A program made the translations under genes and the position numbers. A stretch of DNA of 36,407 bases, from assembly GCA_003509545.1 (NCBI GenBank), contig DOLC01000008.1, forward strand, positions 1-36,407, in the 5' to 3' direction. The notes under the pieces are model-generated. The model worked only from the letters and a program-made list of their open reading frames with translations, made no database searches and was not told the origin of the DNA. The stretch comes from Peptococcaceae bacterium (lineage in GTDB: Bacteria; Bacillota; DSM-521; Neomoorellales; Neomoorellaceae). This document shows, in pieces, positions 8,272 through 16,812 of this stretch (positions are counted from its first letter, which is position 1; every line of letters starts with the position of its first letter).

Positions 8272-9316
8272 CGAGAGATTCCGGCGCAAGCTCGACCACC
8301 TCCGGTTGTACCGGGAGGGCTGGGGTGCGCAATCCAACGCCTTCGATGAGGTTTATCTGGTGCACCAGGCATTGCCGGAATTTGATCTCAAGGATGTCGA
8401 TCTATCCGTCCGGTGGCTGGGGAAGACCCTGGCCGCCCCTTTTATTATTAACGCCATGACGGGTGGAACGCCCGCCAGCCTGGAGATCAACCGTATTTTG
8501 GCCCGGGCGGCGGCCAGGACGGGGGTGGCCATGGCCGTCGGCTCCCAGCACATTGCCCTGGAAGCCCCGAAGTGCCGGGAAACCTTTAGCATAGTCAGGC
8601 GGGAAAACCCGGGCGGGGTTATCCTGGCCAATGTGAGCGCCGCCGCCTCCCTGGATGAGGCGTTCAGGGCCGTGGAGATGATCGATGCCGACGGGTTACA
8701 GCTCCACCTTAATGTGGTACAGGAACTTTTAATGCCCGAGGGAGACCGGGACTTCAGCCACTACCGGCAACGTATACGCGAAGTGGCGTCGGGACTTTCG
8801 GTACCGGTAATAGTCAAAGAAGTGGGCAACGGCCTTTCCCGGGAAGCAGCCGTGGCCCTCTATGGCTGCGGAGTGCGGCGCCTGGATATCGGCGGGGGCG
8901 GCGGTACCAACTTTGCCGCCATCGAAAGCCGGCGCGCCGGAAGGGATAAGAGCCTTTACTCCTGTTGGGGCCTGCCCACAGCCATAAGCCTCATAGAGGT
9001 GGCGACCTCCGGCCTTCCCCTGGAGATCACGGCCACCGGCGGCATAGAGAGCCCTTTGGAGGCGGCCAAGGCCCTAGCCCTGGGGGCAAGCCTGGTGGGG
9101 GTGGCGGGATACTTCCTCAAGGTGTGTCTGGAAGAGGGCGAGGAAGGATTGGTGGCCGAGATTGAGCGGTGGAAAGAAGACCTCCGCAACTTTTGCCTCA
9201 TGTGCGGAGCCCGTAACATACAGGAACTCAAGGACGGGCCGGTGATCGTGACGGGCCGCGCCCGGGAGTGGCTGGAAGCCAGGGGTATAGATCCAGCCCC
9301 CTTGGCCCGACGCTAG
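8249..9316 (+). CDS. fni: Type 2 isopentenyl-diphosphate delta-isomerase
   Basis: FMN- and NAD(P)H-dependent enzyme that interconverts isopentenyl and dimethylallyl diphosphate. Family motifs in order: RKLDHLRL near the N-terminus, NAMTGGT, GSQH, ANVSAAA, HLNVVQELLMPEGDRDF, VKEVGNGLS, DIGGGGGTNF and ATGGIESPLEAAKAL. The start is taken as GTG 8249 (355 aa), 8 bases after a GGGGGA run; TTG 8246 adds one residue and cannot be excluded. It overlaps the end of the ispH-rpsA gene by 23 bp, so is translationally coupled to it. A strong terminator follows. Confidence 0.96.
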   Translation: MTSSEHNNERFRRKLDHLRLYREGWGAQSNAFDEVYLVHQALPEFDLKDVDLSVRWLGKTLAAPFIINAMTGGTPASLEINRILARAAARTGVAMAVGSQHIALEAPKCRETFSIVRRENPGGVILANVSAAASLDEAFRAVEMIDADGLQLHLNVVQELLMPEGDRDFSHYRQRIREVASGLSVPVIVKEVGNGLSREAAVALYGCGVRRLDIGGGGGTNFAAIESRRAGRDKSLYSCWGLPTAISLIEVATSGLPLEITATGGIESPLEAAKALALGASLVGVAGYFLKVCLEEGEEGLVAEIERWKEDLRNFCLMCGARNIQELKDGPVIVTGRAREWLEARGIDPAPLARR

Positions 9317-9342
9317 GGAAGGAACCGCTGCTCCAGTATATT

Positions 9343-9389
9343 TCTCCCCTTTTCAGTGCAACCTAAAAGCTGAGAAGGGGAGATTTTTT
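9343..9389 (+). terminator. Intrinsic terminator after fni, containing next gene's Shine-Dalgarno
   Basis: TCTCCCCTTTTCAG (9343-9356) pairs with CTGAGAAGGGGAGA (9370-9383), a 14-bp stem with one G-U pair, followed by six T residues (9384-9389). The ATG of the next gene begins at 9390, so GGGGAG in the descending arm is also its ribosome-binding site. Confidence 0.85.
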
Positions 9390-10121
9390 ATGGCCGGTTA
9401 TCCTTTAGGAGTTATCGTCTTGGTAGTCTTGTTCCTGCTAATTTATTTCGGCCTGGCCCAGAGGGTGCTGGACCGCCTTTACTTGAGCGACAGGGCGGCC
9501 CTGGCCCTGCTGGCCGCCATTATCGTAGGCAGCTTCATCAACATCCCCCTGTCCCGGGGCAGGATCGTCAGTTCCATTAACGTAGGAGGCGGTCTGATCC
9601 CCCTGGGCCTGGCGGTCTACGTATTGTACCGGTGCGGCACCCGGAAGGAAATTGGGAGGACGCTCCTCGCGGCGGCCGTCACGGCGGGAGTTATTTTCGC
9701 CTTGAACAGCTGGCTTATGCGGGGAAGAGAACCGTGGGACTTTGCTATGAACGTCCTCGATCCCCTCTACTACTATCCCCTGGTGGCCGGCGTTACTGCC
9801 TACCTGGTGGGCCGGTCCCGGCGGGCGGCCTTTGTTGCCGCTATACTGGGGGTCCTCCTGCTGGATCTCATCGATTACTTGATGCTGGCCGCCTCGGGCA
9901 TAAGGGGCACGGTGGCGGTAGGAGGAGCCGGTATCCTGGATGTCAGCCTGCTGTCCGGTATTGTAGCCGTCCTTCTGGCCGAATTTATTGGAGAGGGGCG
10001 GGAGCGCCTCCAGGGGGGGCCGGAAGTAGAAGGAAGACCGCGATCTCTTTTGGAGGGCCTGCGCCTGAAAACGGCCAAGAAGGTCTTACCGGAGGAAAAA
10101 AGGAGCGATAGGGATGAATAA
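9390..10121 (+). CDS. DUF1614 family integral membrane protein
   Basis: A 243-residue protein with about seven hydrophobic segments (roughly 5-22, 34-53, 66-80, 90-108, 124-140, 147-165, 180-200) and a charged cytoplasmic-looking tail rich in Glu and Lys. The sequence, including the SFINIPL and SSINVGGGLIP segments, fits the DUF1614 family of uncharacterised membrane proteins found in spore-forming and other anaerobes. It occupies the position of yphA in the Bacillus cmk-to-spoIVA region, though I see no convincing similarity to that protein. It overlaps the following SpoIIP-like gene by 8 bp. Function is unknown; context suggests a role in sporulation or the envelope. Confidence 0.8.
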   Translation: MAGYPLGVIVLVVLFLLIYFGLAQRVLDRLYLSDRAALALLAAIIVGSFINIPLSRGRIVSSINVGGGLIPLGLAVYVLYRCGTRKEIGRTLLAAAVTAGVIFALNSWLMRGREPWDFAMNVLDPLYYYPLVAGVTAYLVGRSRRAAFVAAILGVLLLDLIDYLMLAASGIRGTVAVGGAGILDVSLLSGIVAVLLAEFIGEGRERLQGGPEVEGRPRSLLEGLRLKTAKKVLPEEKRSDRDE

Positions 10122-11376
10122 AAGAGCCGCCGTACTGGTGTCCTTGAGCCTGTTGCTGGCCGCCATCCTGGCGTCGACCTTAACTTACAGAGCGCGCATC
10201 ACCGGCTGGAACCCGCTTCCGGCCTTCAGCCTGGGCGGGCTAGACCCTAAGGAGCATACCGTCGGCACCTATACAACCTTGGTGGACGAGGAAGGGCGGG
10301 TGCTGGACAAGATGGCCCGTCCCGTCTATAAAGATGACGAATTCATAGCCGCTGACAATTACCGCTACCGGGTCACGGAGATACGAGGGGACTTGGCCAT
10401 TTGTACCCGTATAGGCCGGGAAGATGTGGTACTGGAAGGGCCGTCCTTCTCCGAGGCACCGGACATGGCCACCCCCGCCCAGGCCGGAGGCGCCAAGAAT
10501 CTTGTGGCCATTTACCATACCCATACTGATGAATCTTATATACCCACCGATGGCACGGAGAGCATCCCCGGGCAAGGAGGTATCCTCAAGGTAGGCCAGG
10601 TTTTCGCCGGGAAATTGCGGAGCCTGGGGGTAAACGTATACCACGATGTGTCCGCCCACGAGCCCCACGACAACAACTCCTACAAGCGCTCCCGTCGCAC
10701 CGCGGCTCAGCTCTTGCAGAAAGGGCCTGCAGCCCTTTTCGACATCCACCGCGACGGGGTGCCGGACTCCGATTTCTACAGGCAGGTAGTGGCCGGTGAA
10801 AGCTTCAGCAAAATCCGTCTGGTAGTCGGCCGTGAGAACCAAAATATGAACGCCAACCTGGACTTTGCCAAAAAAATCAAAGCCGCCGCCGATGCCAAGC
10901 ATCCGGGTTTAATCAGAGGAATATTTATCGGCGCAGGAAGTTACAATCAGGATCTCTCCCCCCGGGCCCTCCTCTTAGAAATAGGCACCCATACCAATAG
11001 CCGGGAGGAAGCCCAACGGGGAGCGGGCCTCCTGGCCGAAGTTATACCCACTGTATTGGGTATTTCACCCCCGGCAGGGCCGGCGGCTGCGGGTACGGTC
11101 GGGGACTGGAAGGGCGTGGCCTTTGTCGTCCTGGCCTTTATCCTCGGCGGACTAGCCTTCCTGGTATTAAGTTCGGGAGGGTGGGATAAGGCCCTGGCCC
11201 GGCTGCGCCAATATACCTCGGTAGAATGGATGAACCTACTCGGCCAGGGGCGGGCCAGGCCGAGAGGATCGGGCGGGAGGCCGGACGGGAACACGCGGAA
11301 GGTACTAGATAAGAGTATTGTGCCGGCCGAAAAACTGCCCTCCAACGACGAAAGGAAAGATTGGCAAAAAGATTGA
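10114..11376 (+). CDS. spoIIP: Stage II sporulation protein P family amidase with C-terminal membrane anchor
   Basis: SpoIIP-type enzymes cleave peptidoglycan stem peptides and help drive engulfment. The 420-residue protein has an N-terminal signal or anchor (about 5-23), then a catalytic domain from about 128 with IYHTHTDESYIP (His135, His137 and Glu140), FDIHRDG (His212) and the LLLEIGTHTNSREEA segment. Unlike classical SpoIIP it carries a second hydrophobic segment near 333-353 and a ~70-residue basic tail, predicting anchors at both ends. It may be a paralogue rather than the engulfment SpoIIP. The start overlaps the DUF1614 gene, with GGAG upstream. Confidence 0.85.
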   Translation: MNKRAAVLVSLSLLLAAILASTLTYRARITGWNPLPAFSLGGLDPKEHTVGTYTTLVDEEGRVLDKMARPVYKDDEFIAADNYRYRVTEIRGDLAICTRIGREDVVLEGPSFSEAPDMATPAQAGGAKNLVAIYHTHTDESYIPTDGTESIPGQGGILKVGQVFAGKLRSLGVNVYHDVSAHEPHDNNSYKRSRRTAAQLLQKGPAALFDIHRDGVPDSDFYRQVVAGESFSKIRLVVGRENQNMNANLDFAKKIKAAADAKHPGLIRGIFIGAGSYNQDLSPRALLLEIGTHTNSREEAQRGAGLLAEVIPTVLGISPPAGPAAAGTVGDWKGVAFVVLAFILGGLAFLVLSSGGWDKALARLRQYTSVEWMNLLGQGRARPRGSGGRPDGNTRKVLDKSIVPAEKLPSNDERKDWQKD

Positions 11377-11379
11377 TTT

Positions 11380-12270
11380 ATGGATGTCTTAACGCAAACT
11401 TTACTCACCGGCCTGACGGCCGGTTTACTCTGCCGTCTTTATCTTTTGAAGAGCGACTACCGGCGCTATCCCGGCTATCCCCATAGCGTGGTAACCCACC
11501 TTTCTCTGGCCGCCATAGCCTCTTTAATCGGAGCCGTGGCCGTTCCGGCCCTGGCGGCCAGGGAGTATACCGCGATAACCTTTCTAGCCTTGGTAGCCCA
11601 GCAGTTCCGGGAGATACGCAACCTGGAACGCCAGTCCCTGGCCGAACTGGAAGAGAGGGAACTGGTACCCCGGGGTCGCGATTACATCGAGGGTATAGCC
11701 CGGGTTTTCGAGTCCCGCAATTATCTCGTTATGTTTACCTCCCTCGGCGCCAGTTTGGCGGCCTTTTACTCCCACTGGTCCATAGGTCTTGCCCTGGCTC
11801 TCCTGCTGACCCATATAAGCGGGCACCTTAAAAGGGGACAGTACCTGGGGGAAATCGCCGTAGTGGAGCCGGCAGAAATAACCTTCCGGGGACCCTTTCT
11901 AACCGTCAACGGCGTTGTCCTCATGAACGTGGGTCTCCGACAATCGAGGGAGAAAATCCTGCGGGAGGGTTTGGCCGCCGTAATCAAACCCAAAAACGAT
12001 GACGCCCGGGCCGTCCTCCACGATGCGGGACAGAGGCAGGCCATACTTCACACCGTGGCCACCCTTTTGGGCACCAAACTGGACATCGGAGAACAAGAGT
12101 GGACCCCCATTATACGCAAGAAAATCGATACCGGGGAGCTCGTCCTTTACATCTTGCCGAACGAACCGGACATGGAGTGCCTGCTGGAGGCCGTGCGCAT
12201 GACGCCGGTACTGGAGAGCGCCGTTACCCGCCCCTTGAAAAGCCGGGTGGGGAGGGCGGCGGCCGATTAG
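11380..12270 (+). CDS. YIEGIA family protein
   Basis: A 296-residue membrane protein named for its YIEGIA motif, here at 102-107 (RDYIEGIARVFESRNY). Hydrophobic segments lie at about 5-21, 40-62 and 116-145; the C-terminal half is soluble-looking. The family is largely limited to spore-forming Firmicutes and has no established biochemical role to my knowledge. The ATG starts 3 bp after the SpoIIP stop with no good ribosome site nearby, suggesting translational coupling. The partner subunit gene follows. Confidence 0.85.
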   Translation: MDVLTQTLLTGLTAGLLCRLYLLKSDYRRYPGYPHSVVTHLSLAAIASLIGAVAVPALAAREYTAITFLALVAQQFREIRNLERQSLAELEERELVPRGRDYIEGIARVFESRNYLVMFTSLGASLAAFYSHWSIGLALALLLTHISGHLKRGQYLGEIAVVEPAEITFRGPFLTVNGVVLMNVGLRQSREKILREGLAAVIKPKNDDARAVLHDAGQRQAILHTVATLLGTKLDIGEQEWTPIIRKKIDTGELVLYILPNEPDMECLLEAVRMTPVLESAVTRPLKSRVGRAAAD

Positions 12271-12294
12271 GACGAAGAAGGAGGAAAGCCGGCC

Positions 12295-12492
12295 TTGGGG
12301 GAATTGCGGGGCAGCATCCTGGCCGTGATCGCCCTACTGGAGGCCAGGGATAAAGTGGCCGGCGGGGGAGCCCCCGTATTTTTCGTCGAAAACGAGGACG
12401 AACGGCAGAAACTGGGGCTCACCCTCAGCCGGGCCCTGGATGCCATGGCCCATGATCTGGAAAACGGTGTCCTGATAATCGTGCGGCACTAA
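12295..12492 (+). CDS. Small capping complex subunit for YIEGIA
   Basis: A 65-residue protein starting at TTG 12295, with GAAGGAGG about ten bases upstream. It contains the VAGGGAPVFFVENEDE segment and a C-terminal helical and hydrophobic end (NGVLIIVRH), which I recognise as the small family annotated as the capping complex subunit for YIEGIA. It lies directly behind the YIEGIA gene, as expected for that pair. The biochemical role is unknown. A perfect 12-bp palindrome (AGGGTGCACCCT, 12492-12503) overlaps its stop. Confidence 0.75.
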   Translation: MGELRGSILAVIALLEARDKVAGGGAPVFFVENEDERQKLGLTLSRALDAMAHDLENGVLIIVRH

Positions 12493-12511
12493 GGGTGCAC
12501 CCTGGCTAAAA

Positions 12512-12976
12512 ATGAAGATAATCTATCATTGCTATGGCGGAACTCATTCATCTGTAGTGGCGGCCGCCCTCCACCTCGGCCGGCTCGACCCGAACCGGTT
12601 GCCCTCCGGCCGCGAGCTGCAGTCCCTTCCTTATTTCGACCGCCGCCCCCGGGGGATGGAGGGCTGGATTCTGTTCCTGGGCCGCGATGAATACCGCAAC
12701 GAAATTTATGTAGTGGGAAAGAGGAGTATGGGGGAAACCTTTGACAACCTGATCGTAGATTTAATCCGGGCCCTGGACCTGCCGAGGGAAGAGGTTCTGC
12801 TCCTCGATACCGCTCCCCTGGTCAACTGGCCTCTGGCCGTGGGCGGCTTTCTGTCCCGGAGGATGGGTATCACCTCCATAGGGCGCCCCCTGGTAATATG
12901 GGGGCTGAGACGTATTTTTGCCCGCCTGGCAGCCTTTGTAAGGGAAAATCGGCCGTTATGGCAGGCAGACCGGTGA
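12512..12976 (+). CDS. DUF3189 family protein, first paralogue
   Basis: A 154-residue soluble protein starting MKIIYHCYGGTHSSVVAAAL, the typical N-terminus of DUF3189, with a conserved Cys-Tyr-Gly-Gly-Thr-His pattern at 7-12 that looks like a small nucleotide- or phosphate-binding loop (inference only). FLGRDEYRNEIYVVG in the middle and a basic C-terminus follow. The family occurs mainly in spore formers and is uncharacterised. No strong ribosome site is evident before the ATG. It overlaps the next, related gene by 19 bp. Confidence 0.8.
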   Translation: MKIIYHCYGGTHSSVVAAALHLGRLDPNRLPSGRELQSLPYFDRRPRGMEGWILFLGRDEYRNEIYVVGKRSMGETFDNLIVDLIRALDLPREEVLLLDTAPLVNWPLAVGGFLSRRMGITSIGRPLVIWGLRRIFARLAAFVRENRPLWQADR

Positions 12977-13428
12977 TTTTCCTATATATTTGTCCCACCG
13001 GGACGACGGCCGCCCTGGCGGCGGCCCTGCACCTGGAACAATTACCGCCGGATCGGTGTCCCCCCTGGGAAGAATTCCTTGCCCTGCCCGGGCTTAAGCT
13101 AAACCGGGAGAGGGGCAAGCTTTTTTTTGCCGGGCGGGATTCCGCCGGCCGCCCGATATATTATGCGGCCGTGGGCCCCCACGGCAAGCTGGCCGGCCAA
13201 ATTACAACCAGCTTCCTCGCCCTGTGGGGTTTGCCCGGGGAAGCCGTTAAGGTGATGGAGGCAGGGGGACGCGTTTCTTCCCTTGTTTTTTGGGGTTGGC
13301 GTCTTAAGTCCTACCTTCTCATGTATTGGGGCCTCCGAAGGAGCTGGCGGGGCCTTTCAAGGTGGGTAAGCCGAGCGAAGGACGGAGATGGGGGCTGGGG
13401 GATGGAACCCGGAAAGGCCGACCCTTAA
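12958..13428 (+). CDS. DUF3189 family protein, second paralogue
   Basis: A 156-residue protein starting at ATG 12958, inside the end of the first DUF3189 gene. The two are tandem paralogues: both open with a beta strand then a Cys-containing loop (CPTGTTAALAAALHLEQLPP here versus CYGGTHSSVVAAALHLGRLDP), share the FF/LFxGRDxxGRxIYY/VVG segment and a basic C-terminal tail. In this copy the histidine and the Tyr-Gly-Gly of the loop are replaced, so it may have lost or changed binding activity. Function unknown. Confidence 0.75.
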   Translation: MAGRPVIFLYICPTGTTAALAAALHLEQLPPDRCPPWEEFLALPGLKLNRERGKLFFAGRDSAGRPIYYAAVGPHGKLAGQITTSFLALWGLPGEAVKVMEAGGRVSSLVFWGWRLKSYLLMYWGLRRSWRGLSRWVSRAKDGDGGWGMEPGKADP

Positions 13429-13501
13429 GCCGGTTTAAACCTTGACGCTACCGGTAAAATATTGGATAATGGGGGCGAAAAACCGAAGGAGCGAAGGAAT
13501 C

Positions 13502-14842
13502 TTGCCGAAGACGCGGGGTGCGACAATCGCAGCAGTGACTCCCGGCAGTATAGCTGCCCAAATAGGGCTGAAGGCCGGGGATGTATTGGTTTCTGTTAAC
13601 GGCGAGGAAGTGGAGGATATTATCGCCTACCGGTATTTAACGGCCGATGAAAGCCTGGTGGTGGAGGTTATCAAAGCCGGCGGAGAACGGTGGGTTGTGG
13701 AGATCGAAAAGGATTACGGGGAAGACCTGGGGCTGGAGTTCGCCGAAGCCGCCTTTGACGGAATGCGGCGGTGCAACAACAAATGCCTCTTCTGCTTTGT
13801 GGACCAAATGCCCCCGGGTTTGCGTTCCACCCTGTACCTTAAGGACGACGACTACCGGTTCTCCTTTCTGCACGGCAACTTCATAACCCTCACCAATCTG
13901 CGGGAGGAGGACTGGGAGCGCATCTTCCGCCAGCGCCTGAGTCCCTTGTATATATCGGTGCACACTACCAACCCGGTCCTGCGGGCCGGGTTGCTCGGCA
14001 ATGGGAAGGCCGGAAATATCCTCGAACACCTCACCCGGCTGCAGGAAGGGGGTATAGAGTTCCATACCCAGATCGTCCTCTGTCCCGGTGTGAACGACGG
14101 GAAGGAGCTGGACAGGACTTTATCCGACCTGGCCGATTTTTTCCCGGCCCTGGGCTCCATAGGCGTGGTGCCGGTCGGCCTGACCGCCTACCGGGAGAAA
14201 CTGTATCCTCTCCGGCGATATAGCGCCGAAGAAGCCCGGGCGATAATAGGGCAGATTGAGGACTGGCAGAGGGAATTCCGTTCCCGCTTCGGCCGCGGTC
14301 TGGTCTACGCAGCCGACGAATTCTATATTTTGGGCGGTCGGCCCTTACCCGAGGCTCCGGCCTACGATGGCTTTCCCCAGGAGGAGAACGGGATAGGTTT
14401 AACCCGCATATTTATAGATGAGTTTCACCGGGAACTAGCAGCCAAGCATAAAACCTTGAAAACCTGCGGGCGGGAGGGGGAAAAGACAAGGGCGGTAATA
14501 GCCACAGGCCGGCTGGCGGCTCCCGTCCTGGAGGAGCTGGTAAAGGCGGCAAAGGCCAGGATGCCCGGCCTGGAGGCCAGGGTTGTGGGTATAAGCAATT
14601 CGTTCTTCGGCCCCCAGGTTACGGTGGCCGGGCTTCTCACCGGGCAAGACCTGGCGCGCGGCTTAAGGGAAGCAGATGTGGCGCCGGGGGAAAGGATACT
14701 CCTTCCCGACGTCATGCTGAGAAAAGATGACCAGGTTTTTTTAGACGACTGGACGGTGGAAGATCTCCGGTTGCGGCTGGACCGGGAGATAGAAGTAGTT
14801 CCCACCGGCGGAGCGGCCTTGGCCCGGGCCTTGCTCGGGTGA
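13502..14842 (+). CDS. DUF512 radical SAM protein with N-terminal PDZ domain
   Basis: The protein has a PDZ-like domain (about 8-70, AAVTPGSIAAQIGLKAGDVLVSVNG), then a radical SAM core with C91-X3-C95-X2-C98 (CNNKCLFCFVDQMPP), and a C-terminal DUF512 domain. The family lies next to der in many Clostridia and has no proven substrate. I place the start at TTG 13502 (446 aa) because AAGGAG at 13486-13491 precedes it at suitable distance and the PDZ domain begins there; the frame is open to TTG 13442 and ATG 13469, neither with a ribosome site. Confidence 0.88.
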   Translation: MPKTRGATIAAVTPGSIAAQIGLKAGDVLVSVNGEEVEDIIAYRYLTADESLVVEVIKAGGERWVVEIEKDYGEDLGLEFAEAAFDGMRRCNNKCLFCFVDQMPPGLRSTLYLKDDDYRFSFLHGNFITLTNLREEDWERIFRQRLSPLYISVHTTNPVLRAGLLGNGKAGNILEHLTRLQEGGIEFHTQIVLCPGVNDGKELDRTLSDLADFFPALGSIGVVPVGLTAYREKLYPLRRYSAEEARAIIGQIEDWQREFRSRFGRGLVYAADEFYILGGRPLPEAPAYDGFPQEENGIGLTRIFIDEFHRELAAKHKTLKTCGREGEKTRAVIATGRLAAPVLEELVKAAKARMPGLEARVVGISNSFFGPQVTVAGLLTGQDLARGLREADVAPGERILLPDVMLRKDDQVFLDDWTVEDLRLRLDREIEVVPTGGAALARALLG

Positions 14843-14904
14843 GGCCTCCACCCTCTTGGCCAAGATTGCCCTAGGGGTAGGTCACCTTGTGGGGGGGTAA
14901 TGTG

Positions 14905-16227
14905 GTGAAGAAGCCGGTAGTGGCCATAGTAGGTCGGCCTAACGTAGGCAAGTCTACCCTGTTTAACCGCTTGGTGGGCGGGCGGGTAGCTATTGTGGAA
15001 AACGTGCCGGGCGTTACCCGGGACCGCTTGTACCGGGACACCGATTGGCGGGGCCGCGAGTTTACCGTGGTGGATACCGGGGGCATCACGGATGTTCCCG
15101 AAGGACTGGAGGCCGAGGTGAGGAGGCACGCCGAGCAGGCCATGGCCGAGGCGGCGGTGATCTTGTTTCTGGTCGACGCCCGCCAGGGACTTACGTCGGA
15201 TGATTTGGTCATCGCCGACATCCTGCGCCGCGCAGAAAGGCCTGTTATTTTGGTAGCCAACAAGGTAGAGGATTTCCGGGACCCTTCCCTTTTGCACGAA
15301 TTCTACCGGCTGGGGCTGGGCGATCCCTTTCCCATTTCGGCGGCCCACGGGTTTAATGTAGGAGACCTTCTGGATAAAGTGGTGGAACTGTTGCCCCCGG
15401 AGGCCGGGGAAGAGGAGCGACAAGGTACAAGGGTGGCCATAGTGGGGCGGCCCAATGTAGGGAAGTCTTCCCTGGTTAACCGGCTTTTGGGGCAGGAACG
15501 GGTGATTGTCAGCGCTACTCCCGGCACCACTAGAGATGCCGTGGATACTTATTTTGAAGTGGCGGGAAAAGAGTATGTATTGATAGATACGGCAGGTATA
15601 CGGAGGAAGAGCCGGATAGCGGAATCTACGGAGCTTTACAGTGTACAGCGGGCCTTCCGGGCCATCGACAGGGCGGACGTGGTGTTACTGGTGCTGGATG
15701 CTACCGAGGGGGCGACGGCCCAAGACAAAAGAATCGGCGGCTACGCTCATGGGAGGGGTAAAGCAGCTATAATAGTAGTAAACAAGTGGGATCTAGTAGT
15801 CAAGGATGGTACGACTTCGGATGCCTATGGGAGGGCTCTGCGGCAGGAATTGTCTTTTATGGATTATGCTCCCCTACTCTTTGTATCCGCCCTTACCGGC
15901 CGGCGGGTCAGGGAGATCCTCCCGGCCGTGGATGAGGCCGTCGCCCAGGCCAGGAGACGGATAAGCACCGCAGTCCTCAATGTTGTGGTCCGGGAAAGCG
16001 TCCTGCTTACGCCCCCGCCTACCGTTAAGGGCCGGCCGGTCAAAATTTATTACGCCACGCAGGTAGACGTGCAGCCGCCCACCTTCGTCTTTTTTGCCAG
16101 CGACCCGGATGCCATCCATTTTTCCTACCGCCGCTATTTGGAGAATCAGCTGCGCCGGGCCTTCGGCTTTCAAGGGACCCCCCTTAAACTTATCTTCCGT
16201 GCCCGGAAAGGAGGAAGGGACATATGA
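14905..16227 (+). CDS. der: Ribosome biogenesis GTPase Der (EngA)
   Basis: Essential GTPase with two tandem G domains that acts in 50S subunit assembly. Both P-loops read GRPNVGKS, near residues 10-17 and in the second domain around 183; NKVEDF and NKWDLV are the two specificity motifs. A KH-like domain forms the C-terminus. The start is taken as GTG 14905 (440 aa, usual length), seven bases after a G-run at 14891-14897; TTG 14887 and GTG 14902 are in frame. The stop overlaps plsY by 4 bp. Confidence 0.97.
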   Translation: MKKPVVAIVGRPNVGKSTLFNRLVGGRVAIVENVPGVTRDRLYRDTDWRGREFTVVDTGGITDVPEGLEAEVRRHAEQAMAEAAVILFLVDARQGLTSDDLVIADILRRAERPVILVANKVEDFRDPSLLHEFYRLGLGDPFPISAAHGFNVGDLLDKVVELLPPEAGEEERQGTRVAIVGRPNVGKSSLVNRLLGQERVIVSATPGTTRDAVDTYFEVAGKEYVLIDTAGIRRKSRIAESTELYSVQRAFRAIDRADVVLLVLDATEGATAQDKRIGGYAHGRGKAAIIVVNKWDLVVKDGTTSDAYGRALRQELSFMDYAPLLFVSALTGRRVREILPAVDEAVAQARRRISTAVLNVVVRESVLLTPPPTVKGRPVKIYYATQVDVQPPTFVFFASDPDAIHFSYRRYLENQLRRAFGFQGTPLKLIFRARKGGRDI

Positions 16228-16811
16228 AAGGTTTACTCGTTTTGCTGGGATCTTACTTGTTGGGTTCCTTACCCACGGCCTATGTGGTGGCCAGATACCT
16301 TAAGGGCTTTGACATACGCCGCCGGGGGAGCGGGAATATAGGCGCCACCAATGCCTTTCGCACCATGGGCACCGGACCGGGCCTGGCAGTTCTGGCCGTA
16401 GACGTGTTGAAGGGCACTATTCCGGTTCTCTTGGGCCGGGCGGTGGGCGGAGACTGGATGGCGGTCCTGGCGGGGATGGCGGCCATGGCCGGCCATAACT
16501 GGTCGGTTTTCCTGGCCTTCCAGGGTGGCCGCGGGGTGGCCACCGCCGCCGGCGTATTTCTGGGCCTGGCTCCTTACGCCCTCTTTTGGGCTTTCCTCGT
16601 TTGGTTATTGGTGCTCTTGATCACCCGCTACGTATCCTTGAGTTCGGTGGTGGCTGCCGCCTCGGCACCGGTGATCTTGCTGCTCCTCCGCGGGCCCTTG
16701 CCTTATTTTCTCTTTACCCTGGTGGCAGCGGGCATTATTATTTACCGCCACAGGCCCAACATCAAGCGCTTGCTTGCCGGCCGGGAGCCCAAAATAGGGG
16801 AGCGGAGTTAA
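16224..16811 (+). CDS. plsY: Acyl phosphate:glycerol-3-phosphate acyltransferase
   Basis: Integral membrane enzyme that acylates glycerol 3-phosphate using acyl phosphate, the first step of phospholipid synthesis in Gram-positive bacteria. The 195-residue protein has about five membrane segments and the three conserved loops: GSGNIGATNAFR (near 36-47), the GHNWSVFLAFQGGRGVAT region (about 91-108) and the YRHRPNIKRL segment near the C-terminus. It overlaps der and is one base from gpsA, which makes its substrate, so the three genes form a tight operon. Confidence 0.96.
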   Translation: MKGLLVLLGSYLLGSLPTAYVVARYLKGFDIRRRGSGNIGATNAFRTMGTGPGLAVLAVDVLKGTIPVLLGRAVGGDWMAVLAGMAAMAGHNWSVFLAFQGGRGVATAAGVFLGLAPYALFWAFLVWLLVLLITRYVSLSSVVAAASAPVILLLLRGPLPYFLFTLVAAGIIIYRHRPNIKRLLAGREPKIGERS

Positions 16812-16812
16812 A

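Noticed and set aside
14425..15423. 332-residue open frame antisense to DUF512 and der
   Set aside because: Spans two genuine genes on the other strand and shows no motif.
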